A stretch of 64,000 nucleotides of DNA from Erinaceus europaeus (GCF_950295315.1 NC_080172.1:113167512-113231511); one strand, 5' to 3'; positions 1-10,669 are shown, counted from the stretch's first letter. The notes: a model not told the origin generated them from the sequence alone. A program made the numbers and translations.

Positions 1-181
1 AGTCACTTCACAAGTGGTGAAGCAGGTCTGCAGATGTCTGTCTTTCTCTTCCCCTCTCTGTCTTCCCCTCCTCTCTCCATTTCTCTCTGTCCTATCCAAC
101 AACGACGGCATCTAGAACAACTACAACAATAAAACAACAAGGGCAACAAAAGGGAATAAATAAATAAATCTTAAAAAAAAA
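1..181 (+). mobile_element. tRNA-derived SINE, family A, cut by window edge
   Basis: The window opens inside a SINE. The core (tcacaagtggtgaagcagg), the CT-rich middle, the 'cctatccaacaacgacg' motif and the tail 'acaacaagggcaacaaaaggg' plus A-run are all present. The Pol III promoter head lies outside the window. I use 'family A' for copies with the CAA-rich tail; elsewhere they carry tRNA-like A and B boxes. Such SINEs have no ORF and depend on LINE enzymes for movement. Confidence 0.85.
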
Positions 182-719
182 GGCTCTATTTCCAAATATA
201 ATTACAGTCTGAGGTCCCAGGGTTGGGCCTTCAACTTACAAATGTGGAAGAGGGAAAGTGTCCACAGGTCAACTTCTACCAGTGGTCTGGTCTCCTTATT
301 CTTTGCCTCTGGAGAGCTGAGTTTGGAAGTCACCTGAAGAGAGGTGGTACATTAATTAAAGCTTTAGGAAATCACAATTTTCATCTGGAGCTCTGTCAAG
401 ACAACCCTATTCTGTCATGAACTCAGCACACAACTCACAGAAGCATTGAATTGCTGGGACTCAGCCATGTGTGCCATTTTCCAGGGAATTTCAGCATAAG
501 CCATTGATAATAATGCTGATGTACTAGTCTCTTGATTGTTTGGTACTAGCTTCTCTTGATACACCTGGGATTCTAGAAGTCAAGGAATGTTCCTTTTTTA
601 TTATTACAGCTTCCTATACAGAACTGGACCTAACACATAGTAGGGTCACACATGGCACATGCCAATGGAATATAATCTGTTCAAGTTGCATTCAAAGTAG
701 AAATGTGGTGGGAGAGATA
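182..719. other. Repeat-poor segment, nothing recognised
   Basis: No repeat family I know and no convincing coding frame. The two open frames here are under 70 codons, start at TTG, and show no domain. I see no splice-flanked exon. Confidence 0.5.
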
Positions 720-735
720 GCATAATGGTTATGCA
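720..735 (+). mobile_element. 5' fragment of family C SINE
   Basis: The text 'ataatggttatgcaaagagac' matches the head of a third SINE type, family C, seen reversed at 42570-42715. It breaks off at a LINE insertion. The rest of the same SINE probably resumes near 1420. Confidence 0.5.
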
Positions 736-1419
736 AAGAGACTTTTTTCTTCTTTTTAAAATTTATTTATAAAAGGAAACATTAACAAAACCATAAAACA
801 AGAGGGGTACAACTCTACACAATTCCCACCACCAGAACTCCATATCCCATCCCATCCCCTGATAGCTTTCCTATTCTTTATCCCTCTAGGAGTATGGACC
901 CAAGGTCATTGTGGGATGCAGAAGGTAGAAGGTCTGGCTTCTGTAATTGCTTCCCCGCTGAACATGGGTGTTGACTGGTTGGTCCATACTCCCAGTCTGC
1001 CTCTCTCTTTCCCTAGTAGGGTGGGGCTCTGGGGAAGTGGAGCGCCAGGACACATTGGTGAGGTCCTCTGTCCAGAGAAGTCTGGTCAGTATCATGCTGG
1101 CATCTGGAACCTGGTGACTGAAAAGAGAGTTAACATACAAAGCCAAACAAACTGTTAAACAGTCATGGACCAAAAGGCTGGAATAGTGCAGATGAAGTGT
1201 TGGGGGGTACCTACTTCAGACTATTGTGTACTTTTGCTTTCAGGTATATATTTTGCCCTAGTTTATGGAGTCGTGAGAACATATGGTCTATCTCAGGGGA
1301 CCTGGTCTCTATCTAGGTTTTGGAGCTTTGTTAGGAAATGAACCACCTGGAATGGAATTAGAGAATCCTATGAAGGGAGAGGTCTCACCAGAGTAATGAA
1401 GCTGAAGGGTTGTCATTCC
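736..1419 (-). mobile_element. L1-type 3' region, 5'-truncated
   Basis: Read on the minus strand this ends in the A-rich 'tttataaat' tail. It contains the landmarks shared by about fifteen copies here: 'taagaggggtacaa', 'cccaccaccagaactcc', 'gggagtatggaccca' and 'aggtctggcttctgtaattg'. It has no coding capacity. Copies share the A-rich end but differ in how far they extend, as expected of 5'-truncated LINE copies. I infer an L1 3' UTR; a non-autonomous retroposon is possible. Confidence 0.7.
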
Positions 1420-1503
1420 ACATCTGAAGTCTGAAAAGGAAGTTTCATGTCTGAATCCTCACAGTCCCAGGTTCAATCTTCTGTACCACTAGAAGCCATA
1501 GCT

Positions 1504-1536
<33 letters not shown>
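1420..1536 (+). mobile_element. 3' part of family C SINE leading into a CAG array
   Basis: 'cacagtcccaggttcaat' (B-box-like), 'accactagaagccatagctgagcag' and the following tract continue the SINE interrupted at 736. The terminal GAGCAG of the family is expanded here into a CAG microsatellite. Confidence 0.55.

Positions 1537-1539
<3 letters not shown>
1507..1539 (+). repeat. (CAG)11 microsatellite
   Basis: Eleven uninterrupted CAG units run directly into a purine-rich GGA/GAA tract. The array starts at the GAGCAG motif of a family C SINE, which probably seeded it. No host reading frame is supported around it. Confidence 0.9.
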
Positions 1540-1542
<3 letters not shown>

Positions 1543-1668
1543 GAGGAGAAAAAGTGGGTGGAGGATCAAGAGGAGGAAGAGAAGGGGAGGAAGAGGAAGG
1601 AGAAGGAGAGGAAGAGGAAGAAGTAAAAGGAGAAGGATAAGGAGAAAAAGAAGGAGAAGACTGCTCAA
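1537..1668 (+). repeat. Polypurine GGA/GAA tract
   Basis: About 130 bases that are almost entirely A and G, built of degenerate GGA, GAA and AAG units. The minus-strand frames through it give only low-complexity leucine, proline or serine runs and are not genes. Confidence 0.9.
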
Positions 1669-1680
1669 CACTGGCATATA

Positions 1681-1750
1681 GTGGTACCAAGGATTGAAAC
1701 TGGAACCTTAGCTATGCAAGCCTGGTGCTCTACCAATGTCTTCTTTCCCC
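1681..1750 (-). mobile_element. Short tRNA-like SINE head
   Basis: On the minus strand it reads as a tRNA-like head: 'ggtagagcaccaggcttgcat' followed by 'ggttccagtttcaatcctt'. This matches the A and B box layout of the other SINEs. Only the head is seen. Confidence 0.5.
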
Positions 1751-2614
1751 AGAGAGGAACATTTTGTTGTTGGCTAGGTGGCAGAGAAGTAGGACAAACT
1801 TTTGACCTTTGGGCTTTGTCACCCTACCCTCTCAACATTTTGATTCCTGAATTCTTGTCAGCTGAGAAGTCTGGTGACCTTAACATTCCAGCTAGTTTGC
1901 CAGCTCTTTGCTCATGTGCCAAGTTCAGGGATTTGCCTTCAAAGAATAACAGATCTCACTAAATAGAAAGTGAAAGGTGGAACAGACATATGCTCCTCTT
2001 TCCCCCAGACTCTCTCCAGTCCCTCTACTTTGCATTGAGAGAAATAGCATAGGTACTGGGGGGTGTAGCTGTCTGCTGTCTGTTTAGCCATGGAGCCTTG
2101 GTCTTGGCAGAGCTTGACTGGACTCATGGAGCACGTTCAGCCCATCTCATGGATCTTCTCCTTTTCCTCTTGTGATAGTTGCTACAAACCTCTCCATTTT
2201 CCCAGCAGCCCATAGGGAAAGCAAGGCCATTCAATGGAGCAGGGAGGAGAGAGTGGCAGGGGGAGAGAATTTGTGCATTTTTATCCATTGGAGCCAGTTT
2301 ACTGAAATGCTGCCCTTGGTGCAAGGAGAAACATTTCTGCTGCCTGATTAAAGAAGTAACAGTCCTTGTCACATTTTATGTATGCAGATAATGGAAAGAA
2401 AGATGACCAAATAGAATAAGCAAACTATACAACTAACAGCTTACTAGGTAGAACTTTTTTTATGAATAAGACTCAGAAATCATATCTTGAATTTTATGAC
2501 AGAAAGTCTGTCTAGTCTTTCTGTTTTCTTCCTCCTGGTCATAATCAACGAGTGCTTTCTGGTTATAGGCTTTTTTTCCTCATGGTGTCTTACACTTACT
2601 AGGAATATTCCCTC
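1751..2614. other. Repeat-poor segment
   Basis: No recognisable repeat, exon or RNA gene. Overlapping open frames on both strands (70-82 codons) begin at non-ATG codons and have no domain or composition signal of coding sequence. Confidence 0.45.
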
Positions 2615-3045
2615 TAGGGGTGCTGGGTGGTGGTGTCATGCCTGGTTGAACACACATGTTAGACAGCACAGTGTCCAGATTCAAGTTCCCGGTCATTTCC
2701 TACAGGGAAAAAACTTCATGAGTGGCAAAACAGATCTGTAGGTATCTCTCTTTCTCTCTCCTTACCTCTCAACTTCCCTGTTTTAAATATTTTTTTATTT
2801 ATTTATTAGATGGAGACAGAAATTTAGAGGAGGAAGAGGAGATAGAGAGGGAAAGAGACAGAGAAAGACACCTGCAGCCCTGCTTCATTACTTGTGAAGC
2901 TTTTCCCCATTACAGGTGGGGACCAGGGGCTTGAACCGGGACCCTTATGCACTGTAAAGTATGCACTTAACTAGGTGAATCACTGCCTGGGCGCCCTCTC
3001 AACTTCTCTCTGTTTCTACCCAATAAATAATTTTAAAATAATTTA
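2615..3045 (+). mobile_element. Family B SINE, split by a nested SINE
   Basis: The head 'gctgggtggtggtgtcatgc' starts at 2620. The core and CT region follow, then an interruption at about 2783-2993. The tail 'ctacccaataaataa' resumes after it. 'Family B' has a ggggccaggtggtggcgcacctgg-type head and an aataaataaagataa-type tail. Confidence 0.75.
2783..2993 (-). mobile_element. Nested family B SINE with target-site duplication
   Basis: Complete minus-strand SINE: a T-rich tail at 2783, the GA-rich middle, 'cacctgcagccctgcttca', and 'ggggcttgaaccggga' (B box complement). The host SINE's 'cctctcaacttc' occurs on both sides, which is a target-site duplication and dates this as the later insertion. 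Confidence 0.8.
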
Positions 3046-4145
3046 AAGAAATATCCTCCCTATTATCTGTATTTCCCGACTTCCTTGCTACAGGTCTGAG
3101 CACTGCGTTGTCCTTTGTCCTTACAATGTCAGCAGGGAGTTGGACCCTTATCCAGCACTTGCTCCCAACTGTGATTTTTTTTTTTTTCCAGCTAATCACA
3201 CTCAGCAGTCATTCTGACTGCATGCTAGGATGTCAGCCTTAGAAACAACAGTTTCTCTGCACACCTTTCACCATTAGTAGGTCAATTCTTTCATTAAAAA
3301 AAAAAAATCAGAGTCTAGTTATTTCCTGTTGACTCATTCATTTCGTTAATGCATGTGAATCCTGCAAAAAATAAAATTTAATTCAACGTGTCTTGTTGGA
3401 GCAGGTCTTTGGGGGAAGTTTGGTGAACCTGTGTATAACATATCTGAACTTCCTACCATCAAGATGGTAATTAGGCTTTTCCTGAGTGAAAGCTACTTTG
3501 CTATTATTTTTAGTAGGCAGACATTTGTGAATCCCTCTTCTGATTGCCTCTGGGGCCAGCTGATTGATTCTTCCTCCATAAAAACATGGCTTAGGAGTCC
3601 CTCTCTGAACTCTGTGTGGGCTAATTATCTTCTCAACCCCTTGGAACAAGTAGGAGATGAAATACCAATGAAATGCTCAACAAATCATCTTTAAATAAGT
3701 ATAGGAAATTCTAATTGCCAGAGGGTAGGAAGACAACAAGAAGAACACTGACTCACCAAATGAAATGTCACAGTTAAGGAAGATGCAGAAAAAAAAAAAC
3801 AGTAAGAAAGATGCAGAAATGGTAGCATTATGGGTAAGAGAGGACAAAATAGAAAACAGCATCACCAAGTCTCCTCATACAGTTTTTACACTAATTCATT
3901 GATTTTTTTAAATTATTATATAAACAGATACTTTAGAATTAAAGTACCTTGTAGGGTTTTGCCACCCTGATCCCTGAAACTAATTCTACGAGGAAGGAAA
4001 CTTTCTCTAGCATATCAGATGGGTGTGTGTTTGTGCTCAGTATGGTTCTGTTCAACTTGTAGGGAACTTGTCATGTTTTCAAGGCATGCTTTTTCATTGT
4101 CAGTAAGTCAAAACCTACTTCCTTTTGGCTTTTGTTAAAAGTGGT
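3046..4145. other. Repeat-poor segment
   Basis: Mostly unclassified AT-rich DNA with A and T runs near 3174, 3295 and 3789. Frames of up to 88 codons overlap on opposite strands and look like chance. No RNA gene or exon recognised. Confidence 0.45.
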
Positions 4146-4745
4146 AAGAGATAGTATCTCTTGATGGGAAATGGTGCCAGGCTTGGTAACAGGACTAGAA
4201 AGCATCTGCATATTAGCTGTCAAGTTCAGGCAAAAATTAGTAAAGTCATGGGCCTCTTGGAATATACCTAAAATAGACCTATTAATTTTTTCCAAAATGG
4301 AAACCCCGGATTTCATCTGCTATATTCTTGTGTTTAAGTTCCAGATTATTAAACATTTTGTTTTGCTTTATATCTTAATGTTTTTTTCAGACATGTTGCA
4401 GACACTATCATGACGCCAACCTGACTCCCCTGGGCAGAAGACCAATGTGTCCTAGAACCCCACCTCTCCAGAGCACTTCCCCACTAGGGAAAGACAGAAA
4501 CAAGCTGGGGCTATGGATCCACCTGCCAATGTCCATGTCCAGTGGGGAAGCAATTACAGAAGCCAGAGCTCCCACATTCTCCACTCCATAATGATCCTAG
4601 GCCCCTACTCCCAGAGAAAGATAAATACTGGGATATGGAACTCTGTTGGTGGGAAATGTGTGGAATTTTACCCCTCTTATTCTATGGTTTTGTAGATATT
4701 TTCTGTTTTTATTTTATAAATAAATTTTTAAAAAGTGGTAAGAAG
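4146..4745 (+). mobile_element. L1-type 3' region, plus strand
   Basis: Forward copy of the L1-type 3' region. Landmarks are 'aaaattagtaaagtcatggg', 'cctaaaatagacctatta', 'gatcctaggcccctactccc' and the terminal 'ttttataaataaattttt' A-rich end. It fixes the 5' to 3' direction of the family. Confidence 0.75.
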
Positions 4746-5391
4746 AGAAAAAAAAAGACTAAGGTCAAAGGGAAATTCTGGGGTTCAGACAAGTGGAATC
4801 AAAGAAGATTGAACTTGAGGATACAAAGGGTACTGTGAGACTGTCTCAGTGCTTGCTTCTTCAGAGGATATTTTATACTCGTACTTGACCTAGGGGTCTC
4901 TGTCAAATTCAGGGTCATTTCTCATGACACAAGAATGATTCTCTCCCAATTGGGGGAATTTCCCATTATCTCATTGTCCCAAATTATATAAAATATACAT
5001 TCCCAAATGTTTCTGGATTCTCGCCACCCTCAGAATTTGAGCCTAGGAATAAATTAATAATTTGCGAGGAGACCCAAAGGAAGGCAGGAAAACATAAAGG
5101 CAACAACGTTATGCTGATCACAGCTACAGGTGTAAGAGGTTCTGTCCCATTCCTGCTCAATTACTAATTATAAAATAAATCAACAGTGATACAAAGGGCA
5201 CTTAGAAGCCTAGAATAACCAGCCATGGTTCTACCCATTCTTCCAGTGTAGCTATCTTTTCTGATAAATTATCCTTGGGTGCGTTGCTTCCCACATATCC
5301 ACAAGCAAATGTACATACCTTTAGTAGGTAGGATTGTATCTTCTTTCCTTCACTGAACTGCAAAAGCAGGATCTGTGTCTGGTTCATTCCT
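4746..5391. other. Repeat-poor segment
   Basis: No repeat or gene recognised. The longest frame (5202-5387, minus) is 61 codons with no domain. Confidence 0.4.
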
Positions 5392-5760
5392 GATTTTTTT
5401 TATTTATTAGTGATTTGATAGTGATTGACAAGACTGTGGGCTAAGAAAGGTACAATTCCACACAGTTCCCACCACCAGAGTACCGCGTCCCATCGCCTCC
5501 ATTGGAAACTTCCCTATTCTTTATCCCTCTGGGAGTTTGGGCCAAAATTCTTTATGGAATGCAGAAGGTGGAATATCTGGCTTCTCCATTAACATGGGCA
5601 TTTACAGGTGGATCCATACCCATAGCCTGTTTCAATCTTTCCCTGGTGGGGCAGAGCTCTGGAGAGGTGGGGTTCCAAGACATATTGGTGAGGTCATCTG
5701 CCCAGAAAGTCAGGTAGGCAACATGGTAGTAGCTGAACACTTGGAAAAGGAATCTCGCTC
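5392..5760 (-). mobile_element. L1-type 3' region
   Basis: Minus-strand copy starting with 'tttattagtgatttgatagtg', the second subtype of 3' terminus. 'cccaccaccagag' and 'ccctctgggagtttggg' follow. It ends near 'gtagctgaacacttgg'. Antisense frames of 62-100 codons within it are repeat-derived. Confidence 0.7.
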
Positions 5761-6159
5761 ATACTACCTGCTGTATAGTTACAGGTTAAATTATAAGCAG
5801 CAATATACAAAATTCATGTTTCTTTCCAAGGACCACTGAGTGATTACACAGTTTTAACAATCTTCCAATTTAGCTGGTATCTGGCTCTGAATCTTGGCAA
5901 GAATCTAGGTATTTCTTGAAAGTTGATATCCTTCCTGGACTTGTAGCATGGCTGTATAAGGTTCTCTAGGGAGTATACTTTAGCCTTTAATGTTTATAAA
6001 AATAGTTAAGTTTAAATGTCAAAGATGCCAGGAACCTGGGATCCAGGAAGTTGAAGACTATATTATTTATTACCAACAAGATATTTTTTTCTTCAGAAAG
6101 TCCCTTTCTGAGGTGTAGCAAAATCTAATCAGAAATCATTTTGATTTCTCATTAATAGG

Positions 6160-6610
6160 TGACATCATTGTAGCATCTGCAACTTGGAAGCTGAAAGGCT
6201 GTAAGATATAAAGCTGGCACAAAGATCAGCATAAGGATCCTGGTTTGAAGCCCCAGCTTCCCACCTGCAGGGGAGTCGCTTCACAGGTGGTGAAGCAGGT
6301 CTGCAGGTGTCTGTCTTTCTCTCCTCCTCTCTGTCTTCCCCTCCTCTCTCCATTTCTTTCTGTCCTATCCAACAATGATGACAACAACAGCAATAATAAC
6401 TACAACAATAAAAAACAACAAGGGCAACAAAAGGGAAAATGAATAAATAAATAAATAAATAAATATAAAAAATAAATTTAAAATAAGATATAAAGCTGGA
6501 AATTTTGTTTAATAAATAGGAACCCAAAGGTAAGAATAGAGCAGATAAAATTAGGGGTCTTTGTGTGGGAAAAAGCTAGGAAGTCTATTTTTGGTAGAAC
6601 TAGAACTATT
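6160..6610 (-). mobile_element. L1-type 3' region split by a SINE
   Basis: 'catctgcaacttggaagctgaaa' before the SINE and 'aataaataggaacccaaaggtaa' after it are adjacent landmarks in intact copies (compare 31550-31630). One LINE copy was therefore interrupted. Confidence 0.7.
6218..6484 (+). mobile_element. 5'-truncated family A SINE with perfect 15-bp duplication
   Basis: The copy begins inside the tRNA-like head and keeps 'ggatcctggtttgaagcccc', the core, the CT region and the tail ending in AAAT units. 'aagatataaagctgg' lies immediately before (6203-6217) and after it (6485-6499). The duplication is perfect, as expected from LINE-type target-primed integration. It is younger than the LINE it interrupts. 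Confidence 0.9.
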
Positions 6611-6817
6611 TTTTAAAAGAGAAGTTATCTCTGCACTTACCTTTATGGTGTGAGTTAATTTGCCATCTTCAATAAAAATAGGGTTGTTCAAATGATTTAA
6701 AAAGAGATAAAGTCTGGGGAGTAGGTAAAAGTAACAGCGAGAAGGAGCTTGCTCTGGGGGACACTTTCATATCTGAAGGTATAAATAACATTTGGTTTAA
6801 ATTAGGATCAGAACTAA

Positions 6818-8155
6818 TTTTATTTATTTATTTATTTATAAAGTGGAAACACTGGCAAGACCATAGTATAAGAGGGGTACAATTCCCACCACCAGAACTC
6901 CATATCCCATTCCCTCCCCTGATAGCTATTCTTTTTTTATTTTTATTATTTTATTTTATTTATAAAAAGGAAACACTGACAGAACCATAGGGTAGGAGGG
7001 GTACAACTCCACATAGTTCCTACCACCAGAACTCCATATCCCATCCCATCCCCTGATAGCTTTCCTATTCTTTAACCCTCTGGGAGTATGGACCCAGGGT
7101 CATTGTGGGGTGTAGAAGGTGGAAGGTCTGGCTTTCGTAATTCCTTCCCCTATGAACATAGGCATTGACAGTTCAATCCATACTCCCAGCCTGCCTCTCT
7201 CTTTCCCTTGTGGGGTGGGGCTCTGAGGAATTGGAGCTCCAGGACACACTGATGGGTTGTCTGTCCAGGGAAGTCTGGTTGGCATCATGGTAGCATCTAG
7301 AACCTGACGGCTAAAAAGAGAGTTAACATATAAAGCCAAAAAAATTGTTAAGTGATCATGAACCCCTGGGAGTATGGACCAGGGCCATTATGGGGTACAG
7401 ACGGTAGAAGGTCTGGCTTTTGTAATTGCTTCTTCTCTGAACATGAGTGTTGACAGGTTGATCCATACTCCCAGCCTGTCTCTCTCTTTCCCTAGTGGGG
7501 CAGCGTTCTGAGGAAGTGGAGTTCCAAGACATATTGGTGGGGTTGTCTGTCCAGGGAAGTCTGGTTGGCATCATGGTAGCATCTGGAACCTGGTGGCTGA
7601 AAAAGAGATAGCATATAAAGCCAAACAAATTGTTGATTAATCATGAACCTAATGGCTGAAATATTGTAGATAAAGACTTGGGGTCTTCATTTTGGAAATA
7701 GCTAGTAGGTTTATTTTAGTATATTGCAAAGGGTCCATGACTTTGATAGTTTTTGCTTGAGCTTGACATCTGATATGCAGGTAGACCCAAGTTATTGCCT
7801 GGGTAGTTGATGTCATGGCTGGGAAAACAGCTAGAAAGCTGGATCGGGAAGAGAGTAGCTCCCAAATATGGGAAAAGTGTGTAAGTATTGTTAACTGCAA
7901 ACCCCATCGATTTTATCTGGGGCCCATATTCAACATAGGAGCCTATGTAACCTCTATATACCTGTAGGTCCAAACTTGCATTCTGAGGTCATCAGTTCCA
8001 CCAGTTTCAGGATCCATCTTCTTCAGGTGGTAGATAGAGTATGTTATCCAACCTCCCTTCTGAGGATGGAACATTTCCTACATTGTTGATCCACATTGAG
8101 GGCAAGGTCCTATAGGGACACCCCCCCCCCCCCAGAGGGGTCCATTATCTTGAGG
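6818..8155 (-). mobile_element. L1-type 3' region, outer copy of a nested pair
   Basis: The copy starts at 6818, stops after 'cctgatagct' near 6930, and continues from about 7362 ('ccctgggagtatgg') to the 'gggcaaggtcctatagggac' region near 8120. A C-run sits at 8121-8134. The order of landmarks matches the single copy at 13497-14780. Confidence 0.7.
6931..7361 (-). mobile_element. L1-type 3' region, inserted copy
   Basis: A second 3' region starts with 'ttttatttataaaaaggaaacac' and repeats the whole landmark series. It ends at 'ttaagtgatcatgaacc', after which the outer copy resumes. One family member thus inserted into another in the same orientation. Confidence 0.7.
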
Positions 8156-8474
8156 ATGGGAACTGATTTTACTTAGGCTGGTTCCTGAGTAAAAATTCTC
8201 TTTGGTTGTTTTTGTAGGAGAAGGACAGAAGGTACTGGGCTTTGGGGTGTGGGGATAGGTGTAGAGGGTGGAAGTTCATTTAACCTTATCAGTGCTTCAG
8301 AGAGCAGAGTAAGCAGATTATGCTATAGTGGGCCAGTGGAAACCAGGAGTATCAAACTCCAGAGGCCCTACTTGGTTTGCACTGACTATCCCTCTGGGAA
8401 AAGCATTATGTGTCATTACTGGGATCCCCAATGCTACTGCAGCTGCTGATCCCCACTGACCCACCTCTCTCTTG
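8156..8474. other. Repeat-poor segment
   Basis: Possibly the eroded upstream end of the preceding LINE 3' region, grading into unclassified DNA. No gene recognised. Confidence 0.35.
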
Positions 8475-8615
8475 CCCCTTTGACCTGGGGCAAATTATGT
8501 AGTCTTGTTGAATCTCTCCCTTGCCTCACCTGTAAAGTAGGAATGATGATACTACTCACCTCACAGAACTCAATGACACAATGTCAACCCCAGAGTCTGA
8601 GAAAGTTGTGTTACA
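8475..8615 (+). mobile_element. MIR-like ancient SINE
   Basis: 'gggcaaattatgtagtctt', 'gcctcacctgtaaagtagga' and 'atgatgatactactcacctcac' follow the order of the MIR consensus (losing positions, then 'cctcatctgtaaaatggg', then 'acctacctcatag'). MIRs are relics from before the placental radiation, so divergence is expected. Confidence 0.65.
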
Positions 8616-8689
8616 AAACCATTGCAAAACTTCTGAAAGACACAAGTAGGATGCTTTTTTTTTTTTTTTTTTGCTGAAGTGTAGAAGAT

Positions 8690-9500
8690 CAGCAGTACAA
8701 TTCCTCCTTACTCACATTTACAGGACAGAATGCCACCGAATGTCATTACATAAATATCAGAGAGCTTCCCTCTAGCGCAAAGGACCTAACTTCATAGTTT
8801 TGTTTACAGGTAGCACATTTGGAAAAGGAGGGGTAGGGAGTGAGACTGTATCCCCAGCTGCAGTCGCCTGGCTCAACATCTATAAGGATAGTTTGTTTGT
8901 AAACAGAATTCTCCAAATTGCAACTCTTTGTGCCAATCCCCTGTCCAAGTGGGAAGAACTTCTAATGAGCCACAGCATTAGTAATTACTGCCATGAGCTC
9001 TGCAGGGGCGTTTGATTGACTGCTAGTACTAGAAGACTAGGAGGAGGCTGTTTATCAGTTTTTGAGGGGGAGCAGGAGCCAGGTTGGGAGTTATTGCAAC
9101 CTCCCTACAGCTCAGGGAAGGAAGGAAAGATCTGGCCAACTTATCCTGGCTTCATTCCTGTTCCAAAGCTTCCTTTGAAGCTCAGGAAGGATTTCTCCTC
9201 TTTGTCATCTAAAGCAGGAACTAACTTGCCTCCTGGGCTTGCCCTGAGGAGTAACAAAGGTTGGGGGGGGGGGGGGAGCTGCCAGGAGGTGTAAAGGAAA
9301 TATTTGCTAGAGATCCCTGCCAAAGCTTCAAGGAATTTCTCCAAGTCTTCCCCTTAGGAGTGTGCTTGGGTGGAGTCATTCACACTAGCTGTGCTCCTCA
9401 GATAGGTGCAGACCCAAGGGTTCCCTTCTGAGCTGCAAAGCAGCCAATTGCAATGCTTCTGGAATACAGCATGTGAATTCTAGAAAGAGACTCTTAAAGT
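8690..9500. other. Repeat-poor block, candidate conserved non-coding DNA
   Basis: About 800 bases with only a G-run (near 9263-9277) as repetitive content. It is less AT-biased than its surroundings. Overlapping frames at 8800-9015 and 9016-9344 show no domain. Function unknown. Confidence 0.35.
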
Positions 9501-9502
9501 CC

Positions 9503-9726
9503 TCTGTTTATTTATTTATTTTGAATGTTATTTATCTATGGTTGGATAAATAAAGAGAAAAATTGAGGGAGAGGGGGAGGCAGGGAGAGAAAGAGACAGA
9601 GAGACACCACAGCTCTACTTCACCACTCATGAAGCTCTTTCCTGCTGCAGGCAGGGACCCGGTCTTTAACTCAGGTCCTCGCACACTGAGTGTGTGCGTT
9701 TAACCAGGTGTATAACCACCTGGCCC
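9503..9726 (-). mobile_element. Family B SINE
   Basis: Minus-strand copy: TTTA-rich tail, GA-rich middle, 'cttcaccactcatgaagctc', and a head complement ending 'accacctggcccc'. Imperfect 'ctctgt' sequence occurs at both ends. Confidence 0.8.
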
Positions 9727-9939
9727 CAGAACTCTCTGTATTTGTGCGAGCCAGCAAGACTGAGTGACCCTGGGTGCCTTATTTCTCTAGCCCTTCCTGG
9801 CATATGACCCACCACCTACTACCAGGACAGGAGTTTTTGTTTGTTTGTTTGTTTTTGTTTTTGGCAAGGACCTGACAAGAGTTGGCCTAGTGACTTGAAG
9901 GTGAAGCATTGGCCTAGAAGCCAGGTTGCTTAGGTTTAG

Positions 9940-10110
9940 AAGCTATGTTTGGCTTCTGCCTGGATGTCCTGAGGCAAGATGCTCAATTTCAGCAACTTGG
10001 TTTCCTCACCTGCAAAACAGGAATAATGGTAAGTAATTCTCCTTTCACGACAACAGTATCTGGTGTCTAGGAAACATTCAACGAGTGTGAACCATTTGGG
10101 GGTGGTGTTG
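9940..10110 (+). mobile_element. MIR-like ancient SINE
   Basis: 'ggcttctgcctggatgtcc', 'ggcaagatgctcaatttcagc' and 'tttcctcacctgcaaaacagg' follow the MIR consensus order. Divergent, with a degraded 3' end. Confidence 0.55.
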
Positions 10111-10225
10111 CCTTTCCAGACACCTCTTTCCAGATGTGCTCAGGTCTAAGAGTTAAGGATCTATTATTATTTGTCACCGAGGAGCTTCACTATATGTGGC
10201 CTATACTAACTATACTACACAGTAG

Positions 10226-10444
10226 ATGAGTTTTTTTTAAATTTTATTAGTGATTTAAAAAAAATACAAAATAACAGGGATATAACTCCACACCGTTCCC
10301 TCCACCAGAGTTCTGTATCCCTATTCCTTCCACTGGAAGCTACAATAGTTCTCCTAAAGTTACAGATATGAGTTAACCATTATTTCTACAACTACCTGTC
10401 TATATTTTTATATATTTGCCCAGCTTTTAACATCTTCACAAATT
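10226..10444 (-). mobile_element. Old L1 3' fragment
   Basis: 'tttattagtgatttaaaa', 'cctccaccagagttctgtatcc' and 'ttacagatatgagttaacc' match the minus-strand L1 3' pieces at 40665-41010 and 37746-37950. More diverged than the main family. Confidence 0.6.
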
Positions 10445-10454
10445 TATTTGTTCT

Positions 10455-10655
10455 AACTGGCATATTGCACCAAAGTAAAAGACTCTGGGGTGGGTGGGTG
10501 GGTGGGGGGAGAATAGAGGTCCAAGAAGGATGACAGAGGACCTAGTGGGGGTTGTATTTTTATATGGAAAAGTGAGAAATGTTATGCATGTACAAAATAT
10601 TGTGTTTACTGTCAAATGTAAAACATTAATTCCCCAATAAAGAAATTTTAAAAAG
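10455..10655 (+). mobile_element. L1 3' end insertion with 10-bp duplication and G-quadruplex motif
   Basis: It ends 'aaaacattaattccccaataaagaaatttt', with a polyadenylation signal before the A-run. 'tatttgttct' flanks it at 10445-10454 and 10656-10665. It contains a G-rich tract at 10487-10509. Only the terminal 200 bases of the source were inserted. It is the same family as 32424-32627. Confidence 0.85.
10487..10509 (+). repeat. G-quadruplex-type motif in L1 3' UTR
   Basis: Five runs of three or more G separated by single T residues. A G-rich tract in the 3' UTR is a recurrent feature of mammalian L1. The copy at 32424-32627 has the same motif on the minus strand. Confidence 0.85.
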
Positions 10656-10669
10656 TATTTGTTCTTTTT

